Shown here: one piece after another, positions 51,718-60,759 of the stretch
Numbering within the stretch: position 1 is the stretch's first letter
Layout of the letters: every line of letters starts with the position of its first letter
Origin: JACVRX01 sp035697245
GTDB taxonomy: Bacteria > Actinomycetota > Actinomycetes > Jiangellales > Jiangellaceae
Length of the DNA stretch: 64,000 bases
NCBI GenBank assembly: GCA_035697245.1
Contig: DASSDH010000133.1
Span: forward strand, 1-64,000
Direction: 5' to 3'
Notes under the pieces: generated by a model
Seen by the model: only the letters and a program-made list of their open reading frames with translations
Told to the model about the DNA's origin: nothing
Databases searched by the model: none
Translations under genes and position numbers: made by a program

Positions 51718-52703
51718 CCGATGTCGACACCGTTCGGCGCACAACTCCGGACGGCGGCGGTACCCAGTCGACCAGAGCCGCGGCGATCAGGACCTACGGC
51801 CTCACCAAGCGTTTCGGCCGCCAGGCCGCTGTGGACTCACTCGACCTCGAAGTGCCGATGGACACTGTCTTCGGGTTCCTCGGCCCCAACGGGTCGGGCA
51901 AGACCACGACGATCCGGATGCTGCTCGGGCTGGTCGGCGCAACCGAAGGGACCATGGAGGTGCTCGGCCAGCCCATGCCGAAGGGAGCCGCCCTGACGCT
52001 CCCGCTGGTGGGTGCTCTGGTTGAAGGGCCTGCCTTCCATCCGTACCTGTCCGGACGCGACAACCTCTTGCGCCTTGATGCAGCGGATCGCACCGCCACT
52101 GCGTCGGGAACCCGGAGGAGGGTCGCGGACGCGCTCGACCGGGTTGGCCTCGCCGCTGCCGCGGGCAAGCGCTACCGCGCCTACTCGATGGGGATGCGGC
52201 AGCGGCTCGGTCTTGCGGCTGCGTTGCTGAAACCGCGTGAACTGCTGGTGCTGGACGAGCCGACTAACGGCCTCGATCCGCAGGGCACGCGCGAGGTGCG
52301 CGCGATCATCCGCGACGTCGGCGCCAGCGGCACGACCGTGTTCCTGTCCTCACACCTCCTCCCTGAGGTCGAGCAGGTGTGCAGCCACGTCGGCGTGATG
52401 AGCCACGGGCGGCTGGTGTTCTCCGGATCCCTTGGCGAGTTACGGGCGGCTTCCGCCAGCCGGGTGCGGGTCGACACCCCAGAACCCGCCGCTGCGGCCG
52501 ATGTGCTTCGCCGTGCCGGGACGGGCGAGCCCGAGATCCTCGGCCACGGCGTCGTGGCCGACCTGGGAGCGACCGCCAGCGAAGACCTCACCGAGGCCCT
52601 GGTCAAGGCAGGCGTCCCCGTCCGTCAGATCGCCGTGGAGAAGCCGGACCTAGAGGAGATGTTCGTGGGGCTCACCGGAGAGGGCTTCGATGTCGACGAG
52701 TGA
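51714..52703 (+). CDS. ABC transporter ATP-binding protein
   Basis: A 329-residue ATPase of the DRA/CcmA-like group. Walker A GPNGSGKTT, signature YSMGMRQRLGLAAAL, Walker B LLVLDEPTNGLDP and the switch His in SSHLLPE are present. The C-terminal extension (about 220-325) is typical of ABC-2 systems. It is translationally coupled to the LolA-like gene before it and the permease after it. The system probably exports a lipid or antimicrobial. Confidence 0.93.
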   Translation: MTDVDTVRRTTPDGGGTQSTRAAAIRTYGLTKRFGRQAAVDSLDLEVPMDTVFGFLGPNGSGKTTTIRMLLGLVGATEGTMEVLGQPMPKGAALTLPLVGALVEGPAFHPYLSGRDNLLRLDAADRTATASGTRRRVADALDRVGLAAAAGKRYRAYSMGMRQRLGLAAALLKPRELLVLDEPTNGLDPQGTREVRAIIRDVGASGTTVFLSSHLLPEVEQVCSHVGVMSHGRLVFSGSLGELRAASASRVRVDTPEPAAAADVLRRAGTGEPEILGHGVVADLGATASEDLTEALVKAGVPVRQIAVEKPDLEEMFVGLTGEGFDVDE

Positions 52704-53562
52704 CCTGGCCCTGCCCCTGCCTGCGTCGGCCTCCGCACGTCCGGCGCGACGGATCAGCACGCGGCTGCTGCGCTCGGAGTTGCGGCTGGTGTTCCGCCGT
52801 CGGCGCAACCTGGCGATGTTGGCCGTGCTGTCGACCGGACCAATCCTGTTGGGCTTGGCCATCAACGCAGCCGGGCCTTCGCCGGGCGAAGGTCCACCGT
52901 TCTTCGCGCAGGTCACCCAGAACGGGTTGTTCCTCGGCCTGGCGTCGGTGCTGGTGGCGCTTCCCCTGTTCCTGCCGCTGGCGGTGTCGGTGGTCTCCGG
53001 TGAAGCCGTCGCTGGTGAGGCCAGTACCGGCACGCTCCGAAACATCCTGGTCGTCCCCGCCGGCCGAACGCGGCTGCTCCTGGTCAAGTACGTCGGAGTC
53101 GTCGCGTTCGCGCTGGCCTGCGCGACGACCGTCGTCGGGGTCGGCATCCTGACCGGCCTCATTTTGTTCCCAGGCGGCGACGTGGTGCTGCTGTCCGGCA
53201 CTACCGTCAGCTTCGGTGAGGCGTTGTCCCGAGCGGCGTTGTTCACCGTGTACATCGCGGCGATGCTTGCGACCGTCGGCGCAATCGGACTCTTTTTCTC
53301 CACGCTGACCGAAGTGCCGATGGGTGCCATGGCGGCCACGGCGACGCTGACAGTGATCGCCCAGATTGTCGACACGATTCCTCAGGTCCAGGTGATCCAC
53401 GAGTACCTCTACACGCACTGGTGGCTCGCGGTCGGCGATCTCATGCGTGACCCGATGGCCTTCGACGACGTCAGCACCGGTCTGCTCACGCAGGCGGTCT
53501 ACCTCGCCGTGTTCGGCACTCTCGCCTGGGCGCGCTTCACCACCAAGGACGTCACGTCCTGA
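52690..53562 (+). CDS. ABC-2 type transporter permease
   Basis: A 290-residue membrane protein with about six helices (NLAMLAVLSTGPILLGLAI; LASVLVALPLFLPLAVSVV; VVAFALACATTVVGVGILT and others). The loop SGEAVAGEASTGTLRNILV is the ABC-2 signature region. The start overlaps the ATPase gene by 14 bp. Its 3' end is 2 bp from the convergent decarboxylase gene. Confidence 0.9.
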   Translation: MSTSDLALPLPASASARPARRISTRLLRSELRLVFRRRRNLAMLAVLSTGPILLGLAINAAGPSPGEGPPFFAQVTQNGLFLGLASVLVALPLFLPLAVSVVSGEAVAGEASTGTLRNILVVPAGRTRLLLVKYVGVVAFALACATTVVGVGILTGLILFPGGDVVLLSGTTVSFGEALSRAALFTVYIAAMLATVGAIGLFFSTLTEVPMGAMAATATLTVIAQIVDTIPQVQVIHEYLYTHWWLAVGDLMRDPMAFDDVSTGLLTQAVYLAVFGTLAWARFTTKDVTS

Positions 53563-53564
53563 CC

Positions 53565-54944
53565 TCAGGCAAGGCGGTCGAGGATTTCCCTCACCAGGTC
53601 CATGGTCGTGTGCGGGTGCAGGAACGCGAACCGTCCGATGGTCTCGCCCTCCCAGGCCGATGGCGGGATGAAAGCCACCTGGTCGGCAAGCAGCTGGTCG
53701 GCCCACGCCATGTAGTCGGCGGTGTTCCAGCCCTTTCGCCGGAAGAGGATTACGCCGAGATCGGGTTCGCGGATCAGTTCGAGGTTGGGCCGGGACCGGA
53801 TCTCGTCGGCGGTCTCGCGAGCCAACCGGATCGCGGTCTCGATCGCCTCTGTGTACGCCGCCACGCCGTTTACAGCCAGCGAGAACCACAACGGCATCCC
53901 ACGTGCGCGCCTGGTCAAGTGGTAGGCATAATCGGTCGGGTTCCACTCGGTCGGCTTGTCGTGGATGACGTCGAGGTAGGACGCGTCCTGGGTGTGCACC
54001 GAGCGCGCGAGCGACGGATCGCGGTAGAGCAGAGCCGCACAGTCGAACGGCGCGAACAACCACTTGTGCGGGTCGAGGACGAACGAGTCGGCGTGCTCGA
54101 TGCCGTCGTACTTGTGCCGGACGCTGGGGGCGAACAGCCCGGCGCCGCCGTAGGCGCCGTCAACGTGGAACCACAAACCGTGATCCCGTGCGACCGCGGC
54201 CGCCCCGGCGAGATCATCGACGATCCCCGCGTTCGTCGTGCCTGACGTCGCGACGACCGCGGCGAGCGACGAGGGATCTCCGTCGTCCTCGATGGCTTTC
54301 CGGAGCGCTTCACCGGTCAGCCGATGATCATCGGTTTCAACGGTCAGCGCGTCCATCTCGACGATACGCAGTGTGTTGACGATCGAGGAGTGGGCGTCAG
54401 ACCCGACGGCCACGCGCCACCGTTGTGTGCCGCCGGGACTGTTCCTGCTCTTGGCCATCTCCCGCGCAACGACGAGCGCCGACAGGTTGCCAGCGGACCC
54501 ACCGGAGACGAAGCATCCACCCGCCGAATCGGGCAGCCCCGCCCGGTCCGCGATCAGCCTGAGCACCTGGTTCTCGGCATGAATCGCGCCTGCGGCTTCC
54601 AGCCAGGAGATGCCCTGAATCGAGGCGCACGAGATGAGCATGTCGAACAGCAGCGACGCCTTGGTGGGCGCGGCCGGGATGAAGCCTAGGAACCGTGGGC
54701 TGTCTGCAGAGATCACCGCGGGAGCGAGCATCGAGGTGTAGACGCCGAGGACCTGGTCCGGATTGGTGCCGTTCTCGGAGAGCAAGCCCTCGGTGACGGC
54801 ATCGAGGGCGGCTGGGTCGCGTGACCCCTCGTCCAGCGGTACCGGGTCCAGCCGCAGCCGGTTTTCGGCGTAGGCGAGGACGGAGCGGATCATCTGCTCG
54901 GTCGTAGCGTCCACGCTGTGCATGGGCGGCACCGTAGAGCCCAT
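53565..54944 (-). CDS. PLP-dependent group II amino-acid decarboxylase
   Basis: A 459-residue fold-type I decarboxylase. FVSGGSAGNLSALVVAR is the phosphate-binding segment, HVDGAYGGAGLFAP holds the PLP-contacting Asp, and LDPHKWLFAPFDCAALL contains the Schiff-base lysine. The family includes aromatic-amino-acid, glutamate and diaminobutyrate decarboxylases; the substrate is not clear. It diverges from the agmatinase gene, so it may make an amine that feeds the adjacent catabolic genes. ATG at 54944 or 54923. Confidence 0.88.
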   Translation of the reverse strand: MGSTVPPMHSVDATTEQMIRSVLAYAENRLRLDPVPLDEGSRDPAALDAVTEGLLSENGTNPDQVLGVYTSMLAPAVISADSPRFLGFIPAAPTKASLLFDMLISCASIQGISWLEAAGAIHAENQVLRLIADRAGLPDSAGGCFVSGGSAGNLSALVVAREMAKSRNSPGGTQRWRVAVGSDAHSSIVNTLRIVEMDALTVETDDHRLTGEALRKAIEDDGDPSSLAAVVATSGTTNAGIVDDLAGAAAVARDHGLWFHVDGAYGGAGLFAPSVRHKYDGIEHADSFVLDPHKWLFAPFDCAALLYRDPSLARSVHTQDASYLDVIHDKPTEWNPTDYAYHLTRRARGMPLWFSLAVNGVAAYTEAIETAIRLARETADEIRSRPNLELIREPDLGVILFRRKGWNTADYMAWADQLLADQVAFIPPSAWEGETIGRFAFLHPHTTMDLVREILDRLA

Positions 54945-55042
54945 CGCAGGTCATGACAACAGGCCACGCGGTCCCGCTCCCCCACCCCGGCTGTCCATCG
55001 TGCACATCCGCTGTGCTGCGGCGAAAGTGGCACAGTACGACC

Positions 55043-56056
55043 ATGGCGCGGTACGGCGGAATGTACGGACCGGATGTGACGTATCTCGGTGTCGAGCGTT
55101 GCGATCTCGAGGACGCGACCGGATTGCGCGACGCCGACGTTGTGGTGATCGGCGCGCCTTACGACGCAGGCACGTCCTACCGTCCGGGAGCCCGGTTCGG
55201 CCCACAGGCGATCAGGATTACCGATTACCTGCCGCACGACGCCTCCCGCCCCCACCTCGCCCTGCGGGTCGATCCGTTGAAGGACCTGACCGTTGTCGAC
55301 GCCGGCGACGTCGAGATGCCTGGCGTAGAAGCGCGGCAGCCGCTGGATCAGCTCGAGACCGCCGTGCAGCGCGTCGCCGATGCCGGGGCAATCCCGGTGA
55401 TCCTGGGCGGCGACCACACGATTACGTGGCCGGACATGACAGGTGTCGCCCGCGCCTTGGGATGGGGGCGGATCTCGCTGATCCATTTCGACGCCCACGC
55501 GGACACCGGAGATTTCCAGTTCGGGTCCCTCATCGGGCACGGCCTGCCGATGCGGCGGCTGATCGAGTCCGGCGCGTGCCGCGGAGATCGGTTCCTGCAG
55601 CTGGGGCTACGCGGGTACTGGCCGGAGCCCGAGACTCTCGACTGGATGGCCGAACAGCGCATGCGCTCGTTCGAGATGCACGAGATCGTCAAGCGCGGCC
55701 TTGGGGCCTGCCTGGAAGAGGCGTTCGCGATCGCGACCGACGACTGCGACGGGGTTTTCGTGTCGGTGGACATCGACGTCACCGACCCCGGATCGGCGCC
55801 CGGCACCGGCACCCCCGAGCCGGGCGGGTTCTCCCCACGTGAGCTGCTCGACACCGTTCGGCGTATAGCCGTGGAGCTGCCGGTGGTCGGTATGGACGTG
55901 GTCGAGGTGTCCCCGCCGTTCGACACATCGGATGTGACGGCATTCCTGGCCAACCGGGTGGTGCTGGAGATGCTGTCCGGCATCGCATTTCGACGACAGG
56001 GTGGGAGTTGGAACGACATCCCGCCGACCCTTCTCCACGGGCGGGCGACGTCCTAG
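55043..56056 (+). CDS. agmatinase / guanidinobutyrase family ureohydrolase
   Basis: A 337-residue arginase-superfamily enzyme. The binuclear manganese ligands lie in LGGDHTITWP, HFDAHADTGDFQ and SVDIDVTDPGSAPGTGTPEP. It removes urea from a guanidino compound such as agmatine (giving putrescine) or 4-guanidinobutyrate (giving GABA). The neighbouring GabT and aminobutyraldehyde dehydrogenase suit either product. The ATG at 55043 (MARYGGMYG) is chosen; the upstream open frame is unsupported. It is followed by an amino-acid permease. Confidence 0.9.
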   Translation: MARYGGMYGPDVTYLGVERCDLEDATGLRDADVVVIGAPYDAGTSYRPGARFGPQAIRITDYLPHDASRPHLALRVDPLKDLTVVDAGDVEMPGVEARQPLDQLETAVQRVADAGAIPVILGGDHTITWPDMTGVARALGWGRISLIHFDAHADTGDFQFGSLIGHGLPMRRLIESGACRGDRFLQLGLRGYWPEPETLDWMAEQRMRSFEMHEIVKRGLGACLEEAFAIATDDCDGVFVSVDIDVTDPGSAPGTGTPEPGGFSPRELLDTVRRIAVELPVVGMDVVEVSPPFDTSDVTAFLANRVVLEMLSGIAFRRQGGSWNDIPPTLLHGRATS

Positions 56057-56175
56057 GGTGATCACAAGAGCGGCTGCGACTCTGCGAGGTCCTCACGGAG
56101 ATCGAGGCGCACGACCCGCACCACCAGATCGAGGCTGATCTTCAGGACAAGGGCCTCTCGCACAACGCGGTCGGC

Positions 56176-57633
56176 TTGCTCGGCGGAACCGTGCTGGGCA
56201 TCTCCTCGGTTGCGCCTGCGTATGCGCTGACGGCGACCATCGGGATCCTGGTGGCCGAAGCGGGCGCGAAGATGCCGGTCGTCATCATCGCCGGGTTCTT
56301 GCCGATGTTCTTCGCGGCGTATGCCTACCGGGAGCTGAACAAGGTCGCGCCGGACTGCGGCACGTCGTTCACCTGGACGACGAAGGCCTTCGGCCCGCAC
56401 ATCGGCTGGCTCGGCGGCTGGGCGGCCGTGCTTGCCACAGTGATCGTGCTGTCGAACCTCACTGGCGTCGCCGTGCAGTTCTTCTACCAGTTCCTCGGCG
56501 AGGTCATGGGCAACGACGACGTCGGTGCGCTGTGGGAGACAAAGTGGATCAATGTGATCACCTGCCTGATTTTCCTGGCGATCGCGTGTTGGGTGTCCTA
56601 CCGGGGGATCACCACCACCGAGCGCGTCCAGTACGTGCTGGTGGGCTTCCAGCTGGCCGTGCTCGCTGTGTTCGCGGTGTTGGCGCTGGTCAAGTCCGGC
56701 GATTCGGCAACCGGGGTGCCGTTCAGCTGGGACTGGTTCAGCCCGTCCGGGCTTACCCTGTCGGCGTTCATCGCCGGCCTGTCCGGTTCGATCTTCGCGT
56801 TCTGGGGGTGGGACACAGCCCTGACCGTCAACGAGGAGTCGAAGGAGGCGGAGAAGACTCCCGGTCGTGCGGCGCTGCTGTGTGTGTTGTCGATCTTGCT
56901 GACGTACTTGATCGTGGCAATTGCCACCGAGATGTACGCGGGTGTGGGAACCGAAGGACTCGGGCTGGGCAACGAGGAGATCTCCGACAACGTGTTCGGC
57001 GCGCTGGCCGAACCGGTCATGGGAAGTCCGCTGGACCTGTTCCTCTTCCTGGCAGTCTTGGCCTCGAGTGCCGCAAGTCTGACCACGACGTTCCTGCCGG
57101 CCTCGCGCACCATGCTGGCGATGGGGACCTACGGGGCATTCCCGAAGAAGTTCGCGACGGTGCATCCGGAGCACCGCACCCCGTCCTACGCAACGGTCGC
57201 GGCCGCGATCGGCTCGGGCCTGTTCTATGCGATTCTCACGTTCCTCAGCGAGAACGTCCTCACCGACACCATCTACTCGCTCGGCATCATGATCTGCTTC
57301 TACTACGGCCTGACCGCATTCGCCTGCATCTGGTATTTCCGCAATGAGCTGTTCCTCGACTTCCCGAGTGTCGTGTTCAAACTGCTGTTCCCGCTGCTCG
57401 GAGGCCTCGGGCTGCTGGCCGTGTTCGTGGTGACGCTGCGCGACAGCGCGTCGCCCGACTATGGCAGCGGCGCGAGCATTGGCGGCGTCGGGCTGGTGCT
57501 GATCCTCGGGCTCGGCCTGATCATTGCGGGCGTGGCGTTGATGTTCTGGCAGCAGGTCAGGGAACCGGCGTTCTTCCGCGGCGAGACACTTCGCAAAGAC
57601 ACCCCTGCCCTGGTTCTGGACGAGCCGCAGTGA
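56176..57633 (+). CDS. APC-family amino-acid permease, start codon unclear
   Basis: About 485 residues from the TTG at 56176, with twelve membrane helices; TVLGISSVAPAYALTATIG is the APC helix 1 signature. Family-like sequence continues upstream in frame (ADLQDKGLSHNAVG), so translation probably starts earlier, but no ATG, GTG or TTG exists between the in-frame stop at about 56059 and 56176. An ACG at 56095, 5 bp after GAGG, is in the right place for a mutated ATG. The gene is probably co-transcribed with the ureohydrolase and would import its substrate or related amino acids. Confidence 0.82.
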   Translation: MLGGTVLGISSVAPAYALTATIGILVAEAGAKMPVVIIAGFLPMFFAAYAYRELNKVAPDCGTSFTWTTKAFGPHIGWLGGWAAVLATVIVLSNLTGVAVQFFYQFLGEVMGNDDVGALWETKWINVITCLIFLAIACWVSYRGITTTERVQYVLVGFQLAVLAVFAVLALVKSGDSATGVPFSWDWFSPSGLTLSAFIAGLSGSIFAFWGWDTALTVNEESKEAEKTPGRAALLCVLSILLTYLIVAIATEMYAGVGTEGLGLGNEEISDNVFGALAEPVMGSPLDLFLFLAVLASSAASLTTTFLPASRTMLAMGTYGAFPKKFATVHPEHRTPSYATVAAAIGSGLFYAILTFLSENVLTDTIYSLGIMICFYYGLTAFACIWYFRNELFLDFPSVVFKLLFPLLGGLGLLAVFVVTLRDSASPDYGSGASIGGVGLVLILGLGLIIAGVALMFWQQVREPAFFRGETLRKDTPALVLDEPQ

Positions 57634-57638
57634 CCCTG

Positions 57639-59210
57639 TCACCGCGCGGTCGGAAGCCCTCGCCACCGGCTCCGGGTACCGTCGAGTAGCTGGATGGCGG
57701 TCCAAAGCTCCACCCGTACGGCAGCAACGTCCAGGTCCCGGCCCAGTAACTCGCAGACGCGGCGAATCCGATGCCGCAACGTATGACGGTGAACTCCGAG
57801 CGCCGCGGCCGCGGCATCCCACTGTCCGTTGTGATCGAGCCAGACGCCCAGCGACCTGACCAGATCGCCCCGCCCGGTGGAGTCGTGCTCAGTCAGCGGA
57901 CGAAGCAGCGACGCGGCGAACGCCGCAGCCTGTGGCGTCGCCAGCAACTCCAGAATGGCCGAGGCCCCGATATCCGCGAACTGGGTATGGCGACGGTGGT
58001 GACGGATGCCGATGCGCAGCGCCTGTTCAGCCTCACGGTGCGCCCCAGCGAGTTCTGCCAGCCCCGCCTCCGTCGACTCGCCGACCGTGAGCGACTCCGA
58101 AGCACTGGCCGCTACAAGGACCTGCTCCCGTATCCGGGCAGCCGCCGGATAGACGGCCGCCACCCGGTCAGCGACCGTCGCGAAGAACAGTCGCTCCGTC
58201 GACGATGCGGCCGCGGCGTCCAGGACGTCGGTGAGGTCATCAAGGGCAGCGGCCGCTCCAGCGACAAGCGCGATCCGCACAGGCTCTGATGGCAGGCCGC
58301 CCCACATATCCGTGGCGAGCCGCTCGGCCCGGTTCAGGTCACCGTTGACCAGCAGATCGAAGATCGCCGTCCGGAGGTCGTCTTCCGCGGTCCTGAGGGC
58401 ACCCGCCTGGGCGAGCACGAGCGTCAACAGCGACACGGCCGTGTTGAGCACATTGCGCTGCTCGGTGGTGGGACGCGACGGGATACCGATCGCGAGGAAG
58501 CCACGGGTGCGACGCTCAGGCCGGAGCGATTGGACGACGATCTGGTCGCCGTCAACGGACAGCGTCGTACTCACCGGCGTGGCGACATCACGAAGACGTT
58601 CCAGCTCCTGCGCCAGCCATGGCGCCTGCCCGGCGGCTCCAGCTGGGGAGGCGTGGACGACCGATCCGGCGGCATCGAGCAGCACTGCCCACCCGTCGAG
58701 CCGCTCGGCAAGACGTCGGACCACTCCGCCGGGGCCTGCTGCGATGGCGGCGCGAGTGAGCTCCTGCTGCGCCTGGAAAGTGTGCATCAACTCCGCGTTG
58801 TGGTCGGCCGCCATCGCCTCCCACACCACCCGACCGATGGCAATGAACGGTGTCGTCTTCGGCACCGAGAGAAGAGGGAGCTCGCGTGCCGAGGCCGCAT
58901 CGATCAACGCTCCCGGCACCTCCGCATGGGTCAGCCCGACACCAAAGCCCAGCCCCGTGACTCCCGCTCGGACCAGGCGATCCACGTATGCCGCAACACT
59001 CGCCTGGCCGGCCTTCCGTACCCCCGAACCCGGACTGAGCCACATCCCGACGGAGAGCAGCAGCTCACCACCATCGAGATAGGGGGTGGGATCGAGCAGT
59101 TCGCTCGCGTGCACCCAGGAGATCTCACGGTCGAGCGCCTCGCGGTCAGTGAGAGCCGTCAGTCCAAGCGAAGGCTGACGAAGCAGGGCAGAAAGCGTGA
59201 CAGGCATCAT
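57639..59210 (-). CDS. PucR-family transcriptional regulator
   Basis: A 523-residue regulator. The N-terminal PucR domain (about 1-125) has LTALTDREALDREISWVHAS and the ELLLSVGMWL stretch. The middle is GGDEF-like in fold, and the C-terminal helix-turn-helix (HTH_30) is GVHRHTLRHRIRRVCELLGR. PucR regulators in actinobacteria control purine, GABA and other nitrogen-compound catabolism. It diverges from gabT with 149 bp between starts and converges on the permease gene, so it is the likely local regulator. Confidence 0.92.
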   Translation of the reverse strand: MMPVTLSALLRQPSLGLTALTDREALDREISWVHASELLDPTPYLDGGELLLSVGMWLSPGSGVRKAGQASVAAYVDRLVRAGVTGLGFGVGLTHAEVPGALIDAASARELPLLSVPKTTPFIAIGRVVWEAMAADHNAELMHTFQAQQELTRAAIAAGPGGVVRRLAERLDGWAVLLDAAGSVVHASPAGAAGQAPWLAQELERLRDVATPVSTTLSVDGDQIVVQSLRPERRTRGFLAIGIPSRPTTEQRNVLNTAVSLLTLVLAQAGALRTAEDDLRTAIFDLLVNGDLNRAERLATDMWGGLPSEPVRIALVAGAAAALDDLTDVLDAAAASSTERLFFATVADRVAAVYPAAARIREQVLVAASASESLTVGESTEAGLAELAGAHREAEQALRIGIRHHRRHTQFADIGASAILELLATPQAAAFAASLLRPLTEHDSTGRGDLVRSLGVWLDHNGQWDAAAAALGVHRHTLRHRIRRVCELLGRDLDVAAVRVELWTAIQLLDGTRSRWRGLPTAR

Positions 59211-59359
59211 TCCTCGACACAGTGTCGAAGTCAGCTTGCCGAACTGTCCTACGGTGCCATGTTTCGAGCTCGCCGCACAGACCTAGAGTCCTTTGAGCAC
59301 GGCCGTTCGAACCCGGCCGCCATGACGCGCTCGCCGCATTGTGCCCCGAGGAGGTCGAC

Positions 59360-60751
59360 GTGAGCTCTGAACCGTCGGGTGGCCCCGCATTGCCGCAAGA
59401 GCGGCGACTGGTCACCAAGATCCCCGGACCACACTCGGCTGCGTTGTTGGCACGGCGCGCGAAAGCGGTGTCGCGGGCTGTCTCGACCATGTTGCCGGTC
59501 TTCATCGAGCGCGCCGGCGGCGGTGTCTTGGTCGACGTCGACGGCAACTCACTGATCGACTTCGGGTCCGGGATTGCTGTTGTCAGCGTCGGAAACGCCG
59601 CCGACGAGGTAGTTGGCGGAGTCCGCGATCAGGTCGGTCAGTTCACCCACACCTGTTTCATGATCACGCCATACGAGGGCTACGTAGAAGTCTGCGAGAA
59701 GCTCGCCAGCCTCACCCCCGGCGACCACGACAAGCGCTCCGCCTTGTTCAACTCCGGGGCAGAAGCCGTGGAGAACGCCGTGAAGATCGCCCGGTCGCAC
59801 ACCGGTCGGCCGGCCGTTGTGGCTTTCGACCACGCCTACCACGGCCGGACCAATCTGACCATGGCGCTGACGGCGAAGAGCATGCCGTACAAACACCGGT
59901 TCGGACCGTTTGCCCCCGAGGTCTACCGGATGCCGATGGCCTACCCGTACCGGTGGCCGACCGGCCCGGAGAACTGTGGGCCAGAGGCGGCCGTCGAGGT
60001 GACGACCATGATCGACAAGCAGGTCGGCGCCGAGAACGTCGCGTGCGTGCTCATCGAACCTATTCAGGGCGAGGGTGGGTTCGTGGTTCCGGGCGAGGGC
60101 TTCCTGCCCGCGCTCGCGGATTACTGTCGAGAGAACGGGATCGTCTTCGCGGCTGACGAGGTGCAAACCGGGTTCGCCCGCACCGGCGCATGGTTCGCCT
60201 GCGAGCACGAGGGAGTTACCCCTGACCTGATAGCGACCGCCAAAGGGATCGCGGGTGGCCTCCCACTCGCGGCCGTAACCGGCCGTGCCGAGATCATGGA
60301 CAGCATCCACGTCGGTGGCCTCGGCGGCACCTACGGCGGCAACCCGGTCTCGTGTGCCGCGGCGCTGGGCGCGATCCGCACGATCGAGGAGCATGACCTG
60401 ACCGCGGCAGCGCGGCGGATCGAATCGATCATGCTGCCGCGGCTCCGCGAGCTCCAGCAACGGTATCCCGCAATCGGCGACGTCAGGGGCCGCGGGGCAA
60501 TGCTCGCCGTGGAGGTGGTCACGCCGGGTTCCACGACACCTGACCCAGCCACCACGCAGGCGGTGGCACAAGCCTGTCACCAGGCCGGTTTGGTGGTGCT
60601 GACGTGTGGAACCTTCGGCAACGTGCTGCGTTTCCTGCCGCCCCTGGTGATCCCCGAGCACCTGCTGAGGGAAGGGCTCGACCTCGTCGACGAGGCGTTC
60701 GGCACGGTCGCCGACCGGGCACCTGGTGACCACGCGGCGGCCAACTCCTAG
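59360..60751 (+). CDS. gabT: 4-aminobutyrate--2-oxoglutarate aminotransferase (class III)
   Basis: A 463-residue class III aminotransferase. FNSGAEAVENAVKIAR and AFDHAYHGRTNLTMAL are the PLP-phosphate and aromatic segments; FAADEVQTGFARTG contains the PLP-pyridine Asp; IATAKGIAGGLPLAAV has the Schiff-base lysine. It moves the amino group of GABA, or a related omega-amino acid, to 2-oxoglutarate, giving the semialdehyde. The GTG at 59360 has GAGGAGG 5 bp upstream. It is followed 8 bp later by the amidase, so an operon is likely. Confidence 0.92.
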   Translation: MSSEPSGGPALPQERRLVTKIPGPHSAALLARRAKAVSRAVSTMLPVFIERAGGGVLVDVDGNSLIDFGSGIAVVSVGNAADEVVGGVRDQVGQFTHTCFMITPYEGYVEVCEKLASLTPGDHDKRSALFNSGAEAVENAVKIARSHTGRPAVVAFDHAYHGRTNLTMALTAKSMPYKHRFGPFAPEVYRMPMAYPYRWPTGPENCGPEAAVEVTTMIDKQVGAENVACVLIEPIQGEGGFVVPGEGFLPALADYCRENGIVFAADEVQTGFARTGAWFACEHEGVTPDLIATAKGIAGGLPLAAVTGRAEIMDSIHVGGLGGTYGGNPVSCAAALGAIRTIEEHDLTAAARRIESIMLPRLRELQQRYPAIGDVRGRGAMLAVEVVTPGSTTPDPATTQAVAQACHQAGLVVLTCGTFGNVLRFLPPLVIPEHLLREGLDLVDEAFGTVADRAPGDHAAANS

Positions 60752-60759
60752 GGAGCGCC

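Noticed and set aside
56054..56130. Guanidine-type riboswitch near the ureohydrolase and permease
   Set aside because: No conserved guanidine riboswitch core was found upstream of 55043 or between the two genes; the gap is too short.
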